DNA of 11,798 nt from JALTBU01 sp964410645 (lineage in GTDB: Bacteria > Campylobacterota > Campylobacteria > Campylobacterales > Nautiliaceae), in assembly GCA_964410645.1 (NCBI GenBank), contig CAYPHV010000037.1, positions 1 to 11,798 on the forward strand. Direction: 5' to 3'. The position numbers were made by a program, and so were the translations under genes. Positions within the stretch are counted from its first letter, which is position 1; every line of letters starts with the position of its first letter. Under the pieces are notes generated by a model that saw only the letters and a program-made list of their open reading frames with translations, was not told the origin of the DNA and searched no databases. Below, one piece after another: positions 6,802-11,798 of this stretch.

Positions 6802-7427
6802 TAATTTTCCTTTATTTCATGTTGCCAATTATCTATAAACTGGGCTATATTATATTTGCTTTGTTTAATTAAAGAAGCAACCGCCACAGATTTTAAAAAC
6901 TCTTTACTTATTTCAAAATCATCATTAATCAGCAAATAATCATACTGTGGAATTTGTTTCATTTCATTTATCGCATTAACCATTCTTATTTCAATACTTT
7001 CTTTGGTTTCAGTGCCTCTATGCTTAAGTCTTTGGACCAATGTGTTTTTATCTTTTGTAGTTACAAATACACTTGAAGTAACATCAGAATAAATTTTTCT
7101 GACATTTTTATGCCCCTGAACATCTATATCCAAAAAAACTATTTTATCTTCTTTTAAAGCTTTGTCTATTTGTTTTTTACTTGTACCGTAAAAATTGTCA
7201 TGCACCTTTGCCCATTCCAAAAAACAGCCCTTTTCTATATCGTTTAAAAACTCTTCCTTGCTTACAAAAAAATAATCAACTCCGTTTTTTTCGCCCGCTC
7301 TCATAGGTCTTGTTGTAGTGGAAATACCAAAATAAGCTTTTTGTTTTAACTCTTTGCAAACGCCTCTGGCAAGGCTTGTTTTTCCGCTGCCGCTGGGACC
7401 GGACACAACTAAAATACTTCCTGTCAT
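6801..7427 (-). CDS. gmk: Guanylate kinase
   Basis: It phosphorylates GMP to GDP with ATP, feeding GTP and dGTP synthesis. The P-loop SGPSGSGKTS is at 9-18, the GMP-binding segment STTTRPMRAGEKNGVDYFFV at 36-55, the FLDIDVQG strand at 98-105 and the lid with RLKHRGTE at 133-140. The frame can be read from a TTG at 7437-7439, but the GGGG that would then be coding lies seven bases before the ATG at 7425-7427 and acts better as a ribosome site. The chosen form is 208 residues, normal for bacterial Gmk. It starts just after the stop of the acidic protein and overlaps argS by one base, forming one transcription unit. Confidence 0.97.
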   Translation of the reverse strand: MTGSILVVSGPSGSGKTSLARGVCKELKQKAYFGISTTTRPMRAGEKNGVDYFFVSKEEFLNDIEKGCFLEWAKVHDNFYGTSKKQIDKALKEDKIVFLDIDVQGHKNVRKIYSDVTSSVFVTTKDKNTLVQRLKHRGTETKESIEIRMVNAINEMKQIPQYDYLLINDDFEISKEFLKSVAVASLIKQSKYNIAQFIDNWQHEIKEN

Positions 7428-7428
7428 T

Positions 7429-8388
7429 TTAATCCCCAAAATCTATTGTAATACTCACTTTTGCCTTTGCTTTTTTAAGCTCTTCCCAGTTAATATTAAG
7501 TATATTTCCAAGCGTTTTTTCCTGAAGTGTTGTATTTTTTCCACTGTTGTTTTCATTGTTTTGAACAGTTACCGTATGCTTATTTTCTTCATTTTTAGGC
7601 TCTTTGCCAATATCTTCACCTACAGCTTCTGCCAGTTCTTTTTCTTTTATATCTTCAAGCTCGCTTAAATCAAAATTTTCGTTACTGCTTAAATCTTTTT
7701 CTTCAGACTTTGGAACTTCTTCCAACACTTCGCCGCTTTTAGTTTCTTCTTCTTTTTCAGCAGGTTGCTCATCGTTTATTTCAATTTCCGCATCTATATC
7801 CCCTTTGTCTTTCATCTCTTCTTCCAAACCTTTTTCCTCAATAACATCCTCATCCAAAAATTCACTGTCCGTGTTTTCTTCTTCAAGCTCACTCTCATCT
7901 ACAATAAAATCCTCATCCTCATCATCTTCTTCAACCTCTTTTTCAAGTTCTTCATCGTTTATTACAAAATCGTCTTTATTCTCCGCCTCTTCTTCTTCCG
8001 GAGAAGATGTTTTTTTATCGAAAGACTCCAAATCAAATTCATCTTTATTATTGCTTTCGCTTTCTTCATTTTTTTCGTTTTCATTAATATTTTCAAGTAA
8101 ATCAATCAAATCCGTAGGTAAAAAAGGTTTATGTATATATTTATCGAAACCGGGAATTTTTTCATCTTTTTTATTTAAAATCAATACAAATTTAGCCTTT
8201 TCAAAACTTTGTTTTAAATTGTCTAAAAGCCCATTATTTAATGATTCCTTATCAATAAAAATTACGTCGTATTTGTTGTCCGGAATATTTTCAACACCGC
8301 CTGTAAATACTTCATCGCCTCTTCTTTGCGCACTGAGAGAAAAAAGCTTTTGGATTGTTGCATTTTCACTGATTAATAATAATTTCAT
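7429..8388 (-). CDS. Highly acidic protein with degenerate receiver-like N-terminus (HP0322/Cj1178c-type)
   Basis: The 319-residue protein has three parts. Residues 1-100 look like a response-regulator receiver fold: strand LLLIS, then E8 where receivers have an Asp-Asp pair, D46 at the phospho-acceptor position (DVIFID), N72 in place of the usual Ser/Thr (VLILN), and K87 in YIHKPF. Residues 101-270 are a low-complexity linker with about 76 Asp/Glu in 170. Residues about 290-319 end in an ordered-looking helix and strand (WEELKKAKAKVSITIDFGD). Gene order upstream of gmk matches the 'poly E-rich protein' HP0322 of H. pylori and the 'highly acidic protein' Cj1178c of C. jejuni. I recall a proposed link of the H. 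pylori protein to polar flagella, but cannot verify it here. The ATG at 8386-8388 has GGGG seven bases upstream. Molecular function is unknown. Confidence 0.85.
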   Translation of the reverse strand: MKLLLISENATIQKLFSLSAQRRGDEVFTGGVENIPDNKYDVIFIDKESLNNGLLDNLKQSFEKAKFVLILNKKDEKIPGFDKYIHKPFLPTDLIDLLENINENEKNEESESNNKDEFDLESFDKKTSSPEEEEAENKDDFVINDEELEKEVEEDDEDEDFIVDESELEEENTDSEFLDEDVIEEKGLEEEMKDKGDIDAEIEINDEQPAEKEEETKSGEVLEEVPKSEEKDLSSNENFDLSELEDIKEKELAEAVGEDIGKEPKNEENKHTVTVQNNENNSGKNTTLQEKTLGNILNINWEELKKAKAKVSITIDFGD

Positions 8389-8407
8389 ATCTTTTCCCCG
8401 CTTTTTT

Positions 8408-8413
8408 ATTATA
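8408..8413 (-). promoter_or_regulatory. -10 box for the acidic protein-gmk-argS unit
   Basis: The minus strand shows TATAAT. The predicted start near 8401 gives a short leader with the GCGGGG ribosome site before the ATG at 8388. It forms half of the perfect palindrome ATTATAAT (8408-8415) shared with the opposite promoter. Confidence 0.55.
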
Positions 8414-8415
8414 AT
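8410..8415 (+). promoter_or_regulatory. -10 box for the PLD-family nuclease gene
   Basis: The plus strand shows TATAAT. Transcription would begin about 8422, giving a leader of some 20 bases before the ATG at 8443. Only a weak, purine-rich ribosome site (AAAGAAAG) is present. The box overlaps the minus-strand -10 box by four bases. Confidence 0.5.
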
Positions 8416-8442
8416 TATATTAAAAAAAGAAAGTTTTATAAA

Positions 8443-8964
8443 ATGAAAATATTTTTAATCGTACTTTTTAGTGTATTTACGTTTGCAAATGAAGTTTTTT
8501 TTATGCCTCATGACGGATATAGGGCACAAAAATATATTACATCGCTCATTACCCATTCAAAATCATCAATCAAAATAATAATGTATGCTTTTACCAACAG
8601 AAAAATTGCAAAAGCACTGAAAACAGCGGCAAAAAAAAATATTAAAATTCAAATAATAGCCGATAAAGAAGAAGCCAAATATAAAAGAAGCGTAATATAC
8701 AACCTGGCGACTATTAAAAATATTCATATTTATCTTTTAAGCGGAAAACCTTTTAAAGACGGCAACAAAGGAAAGCTTCACGCAAAAATAGGAATCATTG
8801 ATAATAAAATTCTGATTACAGGCTCTGCAAATTATACCTACAGTGCTTTTTTTAAAAATTACGAATATATAATAATTCATAAAAATAAAAATTTAACCGA
8901 TAAATTTGAGAAGTTTTTTTATTATCTTAAATCCGTTTCCAAACCTTACAGACTCAGCCGATAA
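8443..8964 (+). CDS. Secreted phospholipase D-family nuclease, NucT-like
   Basis: The 173-residue protein starts with a signal peptide (MKIFLIVLFSVFTFA, cleavage probably near residue 15). It then has a single HKD domain: H113, K115 and D120 in LHAKIGIID, followed by G127, S128 and N130 (GSANYT). One HKD motif and this size are typical of Nuc-type endonucleases, which dimerise to build an active site, rather than two-motif phospholipases. H. pylori NucT (HP0323), a membrane-associated nuclease next to the poly E-rich protein gene, occupies the same position, so DNA degradation or processing outside the cytoplasm is the likely role. The gene is alone on the plus strand, diverges from the acidic protein gene and overlaps the convergent fliR end by 11 bp. 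It contains a run of nine A bases at 8631-8639. Confidence 0.88.
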   Translation: MKIFLIVLFSVFTFANEVFFMPHDGYRAQKYITSLITHSKSSIKIIMYAFTNRKIAKALKTAAKKNIKIQIIADKEEAKYKRSVIYNLATIKNIHIYLLSGKPFKDGNKGKLHAKIGIIDNKILITGSANYTYSAFFKNYEYIIIHKNKNLTDKFEKFFYYLKSVSKPYRLSR

Positions 8965-9718
8965 TAGAAAATAAAATATGAAATACATAAATTATCTGAT
9001 TTTCAAATACTCTCATCATACTGCCCAAAACCGCTATTAACACCAAAAACGAAATAGCGATTTTTATCGGAAAACCCACTACCAATAAGTTGAACTGGGG
9101 CATTGTTTTCATAATCATCCCGAATATAATATCGCTAAAAAGCGAAACAGCCAAAATAGGAAAAGCCAGAGAAAAACCGAATAAAAAATATTTATACATA
9201 TAATTCACAAAAAAATGATAAAAGACATTAATATCAAAAAGAGTCCCAAAAGGCAACGTATGAAGAGACTTTGTCAAAAGAATTATTTCCAAATGATCTC
9301 CCCCTGACGTTATAAAAACCAAAACGGCAATCCATGTCAAAAACTCTGACATAATAGTGGATTGAACGCCGGCATTAGGATCAAATACAGTGGCCATTGT
9401 AAAACCCATTACAAAACTGATCTGCTCGGCAGTAAATCTCAAAATATCAAATACCAGATTTAAAGCGCTTCCCACTAAAAAAGCCAGTATAACTTCAAGC
9501 ATAATCGCAAAAAAAACAGTGTATATATTGATGTCAAATGAAACTTTTGGAACAACGGGAAAAAATAAAATAGTAAGCCAAAAAGCAAGAGCCGCTTTTG
9601 CAACCATCGGAATAGTAGGATAATTAAAAAAAGGAATAAAAGTTAAAAAAGAAGCAAATCTAATAAATAAAAGCATAAAAGTTACTATATTTATATCATT
9701 TAACCATGCTATTTGCAA
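8954..9718 (-). CDS. fliR: Flagellar biosynthesis protein FliR (export gate)
   Basis: FliR is part of the FliPQR channel of the flagellar type III export apparatus in the inner membrane. The 254-residue protein has about six hydrophobic segments (roughly 10-32, 38-56, 66-90, 124-137, 172-194, 211-234). It also carries the FliR signatures MGFTMATVFDPNAGVQS (104-120) and GMIMKTMPQFNLLVVGFP (200-217). The only start giving the full family N-terminus is a TTG at 9716-9718, with AAAGG six bases upstream; the first in-frame ATG (codon 15) would cut into the first membrane segment. That start lies inside the end of the ABC ATPase gene, a 10-bp overlap that suggests coupled translation. It converges with the nuclease gene with overlapping stops. 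In C. jejuni fliR sits between the same neighbours. Confidence 0.95.
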   Translation of the reverse strand: MQIAWLNDINIVTFMLLFIRFASFLTFIPFFNYPTIPMVAKAALAFWLTILFFPVVPKVSFDINIYTVFFAIMLEVILAFLVGSALNLVFDILRFTAEQISFVMGFTMATVFDPNAGVQSTIMSEFLTWIAVLVFITSGGDHLEIILLTKSLHTLPFGTLFDINVFYHFFVNYMYKYFLFGFSLAFPILAVSLFSDIIFGMIMKTMPQFNLLVVGFPIKIAISFLVLIAVLGSMMRVFENQIIYVFHILFSIIG

Positions 9719-10344
9719 ATAAGACCTTTATTTTTAAGCTCATATATTTGATCAAAATACGAAGCCAGTTCTGTGTCGTGGGTCACAGTAATCAAACAGG
9801 CACTGTTTTCTTCGCAATATTCGCACAAAATTTCCATAACTTCGTTTGCATTTGTTCTATCCAGATTACCTGTTGGTTCATCGGCAAAAATAATTTTCGG
9901 CTTTTTACTTAAAACCCTTGCAATACTTACTCTTTGCTGCTGTCCCCCGCTTAACGTCTGAATATTTTGATTTAAAACATCTTTAATACCTAGTCTTTTT
10001 ATTAAATGAAAATCTATTTTTTTATTCGAAAGAATAGTTGCGGCTTCTATATTTTCTAAAGCACTTAACGCACTGAACAAATAATGAAACTGAAAAATAA
10101 TTCCAAATTCGTATCTTCTAATATTAATAAGTTCTTTTTCTTTTAATTTATAAATATTTTTATCATTATATAAAACTTCCCCTTTTAGAGGACGCAAAAA
10201 AGTAGCCAGTATATGAAGCAGTGTGGATTTTCCGCTTCCGCTTTTCCCGATAATTGCAATTTTTTCTTTTGATTTTATTTCCAGATTTATATCTTTAAAC
10301 AATATGCAATCAAAAGAATGTGACACATTACGAGCTTTTAGCAC
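9709..10344 (-). CDS. ABC transporter ATP-binding protein, LolD/MacB-like
   Basis: This is a single nucleotide-binding domain. Counting from the ATG at 10348-10350, Walker A GKSGSGKST is at 35-43, the signature LSGGQQQR at 133-140, Walker B IIFADEPTGNLD at 153-164 and the H-loop H191. The LSGGQQQRVSIAR and DEPTGNLD strings are typical of the LolD/MacB/FtsE group, which pairs with a separate FtsX-type permease; none is present here. Subunits of this group act in lipoprotein release, export or septal control, so the exact role is open. The C. jejuni neighbour of fliR and tsf is likewise annotated only as an ABC ATPase. I prefer the GTG at 10342-10344, because AAGGA lies five bases before it but directly abuts the ATG at 10350. 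If the ATG is used the protein is 213 residues instead of 211. Confidence 0.93.
   Translation of the reverse strand: MLKARNVSHSFDCILFKDINLEIKSKEKIAIIGKSGSGKSTLLHILATFLRPLKGEVLYNDKNIYKLKEKELINIRRYEFGIIFQFHYLFSALSALENIEAATILSNKKIDFHLIKRLGIKDVLNQNIQTLSGGQQQRVSIARVLSKKPKIIFADEPTGNLDRTNANEVMEILCEYCEENSACLITVTHDTELASYFDQIYELKNKGLICK
9725..9729 (-). promoter_or_regulatory. Ribosome-binding site for fliR inside the ABC ATPase gene
   Basis: The minus strand has AAAGG, six bases before the TTG at 9716-9718. It decides the fliR start: TTG is otherwise an uncommon initiator, but no other codon in frame has a ribosome site and leaves the first membrane segment whole. The site lies within the last codons of the upstream gene. 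Confidence 0.65.
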
Positions 10345-10349
10345 ATTCA

Positions 10350-10354
10350 TCCTT
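10350..10354 (-). promoter_or_regulatory. Ribosome-binding site that favours a GTG start of the ABC ATPase
   Basis: The minus strand reads AAGGA. Its last A is the first base of the candidate ATG at 10348-10350, so it cannot serve that ATG. It stands five bases (TGAAT) before the in-frame GTG at 10342-10344, an ideal distance. Confidence 0.55.
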
Positions 10355-10361
10355 TTTTAAA

Positions 10362-10370
10362 ATTATAACA
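10362..10370 (-). promoter_or_regulatory. Extended -10 promoter for ABC ATPase-fliR
   Basis: The minus strand reads TGTTATAAT, a TGn-extended perfect -10 box. The predicted start near 10355 gives a leader of about ten bases ending at the AAGGA ribosome site. It follows the hairpin after tsf, so ABC ATPase-fliR can be expressed apart from rpsB-tsf. Confidence 0.6.
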
Positions 10371-10420
10371 AAAGAAAAAACAGATTATTTTCAAAAAAGT
10401 ATCAAAGAATTATTTATGGC

Positions 10421-10446
10421 AAATAAAAAACCAAAAGAGGTTTTTA
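10421..10446 (-). terminator. Weak intrinsic terminator after tsf
   Basis: On the minus strand AAAAACC (10445-10439) can pair with GGTTTTT (10432-10426) across a six-base loop, followed by more T residues. This gives a seven-pair stem with only two G-C pairs, straddling the tsf stop codon. The stem is weak by usual standards, but it is the only hairpin-plus-T-tract I find between genes in the window. On the plus strand it also reads as a hairpin followed by T residues, though no plus-strand gene ends here. Confidence 0.4.
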
Positions 10447-11364
10447 TTTTAAAGCTTCGGCCACTTCATCTGCTAATGTACAACCATTTTTTACTAAACC
10501 TTCTCCCACTTCAAATCTTATAAAATCTACAAGCTTAGCATTTCCTCCGACTTTTTTAGCAGCCATTTCTAAAGTCTTTGCAACGCTTTCTTTTTTCTCA
10601 GCTTTTACATATTCTTGTTCTGTAAGACATGTATCTTCATAAAATTTTTTAATTTTACCGGGGATAATTTTTTCAATTACTTTTTCAGGTTTTCCTATCT
10701 TTAAAAGCTGGGCTTTTGCTATTTCTTTTTCTTTTTCAAGCACATCCGCCGGAACACTTTCGGGGTTTAAATAAGTCGGTTTCATAGCCGCAATATGCAT
10801 TGCTATATTTTTCAAAATATTTTTAACAGCTTCACATGTTTTTTCACTGTCGCATTGCGCTACAACCAAAACACCAACTTTGCCGCCTGCGTGAATATAT
10901 CCGTTCACAATTCCGTTTTCAGGGACAGTTATTGTAGCCAGTCTTCTAAGCACGATATTTTCACCTATTTTAGCTATTTTAACTTTGAGCTCTTCTTCAA
11001 ATGTTCCCTCTTTAAATTTAACATTCATAAGAGAAGCTACATCAGTAACATTATTGGTATTTATAGTTTTTACTGTTTCACTTACAAAATCCACAAATTC
11101 ATCTGTTTTTGCAACAAAATCAGTTTCACAGTTTACCTCTGCTATACTTCCTTTTTTATTATTATCTGTTATATAAATTTCCACTTTTCCCTCAGCCGCA
11201 TTTCTGTCTGCTTTTTTAGCCGCTTTGGCAAGACCTTTTTTTCTTAAAACTTCAACAGCTTTTTCTTCATTTCCCCCTGCTTCCACCAATGCTTTTTTAC
11301 AATCCATCATTCCCGCACCGGTTTTTTTTCTTAAATCTTTTACCTGAGCCGCTATAACTGCCAT
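10444..11364 (-). CDS. tsf: Translation elongation factor Ts
   Basis: EF-Ts is the guanine nucleotide exchange factor that recycles EF-Tu-GDP. The N-terminal UBA-like domain reads VKDLRKKTGAGMMDCKKAL (8-26), with the signature residues in place. The core follows with NCETDFVAKTDEF (78-90), the TDFV loop being the part that contacts EF-Tu. The dimerisation/coiled region and C-terminal module complete 306 residues. This is within the range for the family and longer than the E. coli protein. The ATG at 11362-11364 immediately follows the rpsB stop. The start is fixed by a near-perfect GAGGAGGT ribosome site five bases upstream, located within the last rpsB codons. rpsB-tsf is a nearly universal bacterial operon. 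Confidence 0.98.
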   Translation of the reverse strand: MAVIAAQVKDLRKKTGAGMMDCKKALVEAGGNEEKAVEVLRKKGLAKAAKKADRNAAEGKVEIYITDNNKKGSIAEVNCETDFVAKTDEFVDFVSETVKTINTNNVTDVASLMNVKFKEGTFEEELKVKIAKIGENIVLRRLATITVPENGIVNGYIHAGGKVGVLVVAQCDSEKTCEAVKNILKNIAMHIAAMKPTYLNPESVPADVLEKEKEIAKAQLLKIGKPEKVIEKIIPGKIKKFYEDTCLTEQEYVKAEKKESVAKTLEMAAKKVGGNAKLVDFIRFEVGEGLVKNGCTLADEVAEALK

Positions 11365-11798
11365 TTATACCTCCTCTTGAATTTCTTTTACTTCTTTTTG
11401 AATTTCTTCTTCATTTTTTTCTTCACTCGCTGATTCTTCTTTGATTTCTTTTATTTCCCCGCTCATTTCTTCTTCACTAATTGGTGCTTCTTCTTGCGCA
11501 CTTTCAATTAATTCTTTGCCTTCAATAGCAGCATCGGCTATTGTTTTACAAAAAAGATTTACACTTCTTATTGCATCATCATTTCCAGGAATCGGATAAT
11601 CAATAACATCCGGGTCACAGTTTGTATCAATAGGTGCGATTATTTTCAGTCCAAGTTTATTGGCTTCAGCCACTGCAATTTTTTCTTTTACAGTATCAAC
11701 GATAAACAACATATCCGGAATTTTTTTCATATTTCTGATACCACCTAAAACCTGTTCCAATTTTGTTCTTCTTCTCTCAAGTATTAATCTTTCTTTTT
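11365..11798 (-). CDS. rpsB: 30S ribosomal protein uS2, C-terminal part (partial)
   Basis: This is the small-subunit protein uS2 (RpsB). The frame is open to the window edge, so the start lies outside; the visible 144 codons begin with KERLILERRRTKLEQVLGGI. Conserved uS2 segments follow: LFIVDTVKEKIAVAEANKLG, APIDTNCDPDVIDYPIPGND and DAIRSVNLFCKTIADA, with DAIEGKE-like residues closing the core. After the core comes an acidic tail of about 49 residues rich in Glu, ending IQEEV, clearly longer than the short tail of E. coli. The last Glu-Glu-Val codons double as the ribosome-binding site for tsf, whose ATG touches the stop. Confidence 0.97.
   Translation of the reverse strand, partial: KERLILERRRTKLEQVLGGIRNMKKIPDMLFIVDTVKEKIAVAEANKLGLKIIAPIDTNCDPDVIDYPIPGNDDAIRSVNLFCKTIADAAIEGKELIESAQEEAPISEEEMSGEIKEIKEESASEEKNEEEIQKEVKEIQEEV
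11369..11376 (-). promoter_or_regulatory. Strong ribosome-binding site for tsf within rpsB
   Basis: The minus strand reads GAGGAGGT, complementary to the 3' end of 16S rRNA over nearly its full length. It ends about five bases before the tsf ATG and encodes the final Glu-Glu-Val of uS2. It is the strongest such site in the window, fitting the high EF-Ts demand. Confidence 0.85.

Noticed and set aside
7604..8446. A 280-codon serine-rich open frame on the plus strand
   Set aside because: It is the mirror of the Glu/Asp-rich codons of the acidic protein gene (GAA/GAT read backwards gives TTC/ATC and shifted Ser codons). Its extreme Ser/Phe composition and lack of domains mark it as a shadow.
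8631..8639. Run of nine A bases in the nuclease gene, and another at the start of argS (6790-6798), as phase-variation switches
   Set aside because: Nine-base A runs are expected in such AT-rich, Lys-rich genes. Phase-variable tracts in this phylum are more often G/C runs, and argS is essential, so switching is unlikely.
10320..10523. A 67-codon plus-strand frame spanning the gap between tsf and the ABC ATPase
   Set aside because: It runs through the promoter, the hairpin and the ends of both genes, has no ribosome site of note and encodes no recognisable motif.
1..11798. Defence system, toxin-antitoxin pair, prophage, integron, CRISPR or insertion sequence
   Set aside because: Every substantial frame is a conserved housekeeping or family-level gene in known order. 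I found no repeats with regular spacers, terminal inverted repeats, transposase or compositional break.

Overview
The window is AT-rich, densely packed core chromosome from a member of the Campylobacterota (formerly Epsilonproteobacteria). The clearest clue is gene order. The left half, fabI-tpiA-pgk-gap with divergent nadD-rsfS, is the order I remember from Campylobacter jejuni. The right half, argS-gmk-acidic protein-fliR-ABC ATPase-tsf-rpsB, is also a C. jejuni-type block. The acidic protein and the phospholipase D-type nuclease beside it match the Helicobacter pylori 'poly E-rich protein'/nucT pair. Lys/Ile/Asn-rich coding, TATAAT -10 boxes with T-rich upstream DNA and no clear -35 also fit this phylum. 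The genus cannot be fixed from the sequence; a vent-type lineage such as Nautiliales is plausible but is a guess.

Layout from left to right. Positions 1-77 hold the start of a secreted, probably outer-membrane protein (minus strand, cut by the window edge). Positions 174-3870 are a minus-strand operon gap-pgk-tpiA-fabI: three consecutive triose-phosphate enzymes of glycolysis/gluconeogenesis, then the enoyl-ACP reductase of fatty acid synthesis. Divergent from gap lie nadD (NAD synthesis) and rsfS (ribosome silencing) on the plus strand. They run into a convergent DUF523/TudS-like Fe-S protein. Next, on the minus strand, come argS, gmk and a 319-residue protein with a degenerate receiver domain followed by a very acidic linker. 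A secreted PLD-family nuclease is divergent from that protein and convergent with fliR. fliR (flagellar export gate) is read from a TTG start inside the end of a LolD-like ABC ATPase gene. A weak hairpin separates these from rpsB-tsf (rpsB is cut by the right edge).

The genes serve translation (rpsB, tsf, argS, rsfS), nucleotide and cofactor supply (gmk, nadD), central carbon metabolism, lipid synthesis and flagellar export. Spacing is extremely tight. Stops and starts overlap, both convergent pairs overlap at their 3' ends, and both divergent pairs appear to share one nearly symmetric -10 element. The longest stretches without a gene are about 96 bp (78-173) and 99 bp (10345-10443); they hold promoters, a probable terminator and nothing else I can recognise. 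I see no rRNA, tRNA, CRISPR array, insertion sequence, prophage or foreign island. This is ordinary core genome. The parts most worth a second look are the acidic receiver-like protein, the shared symmetric promoters, the TudS-like protein and the lone ABC ATPase coupled to fliR.
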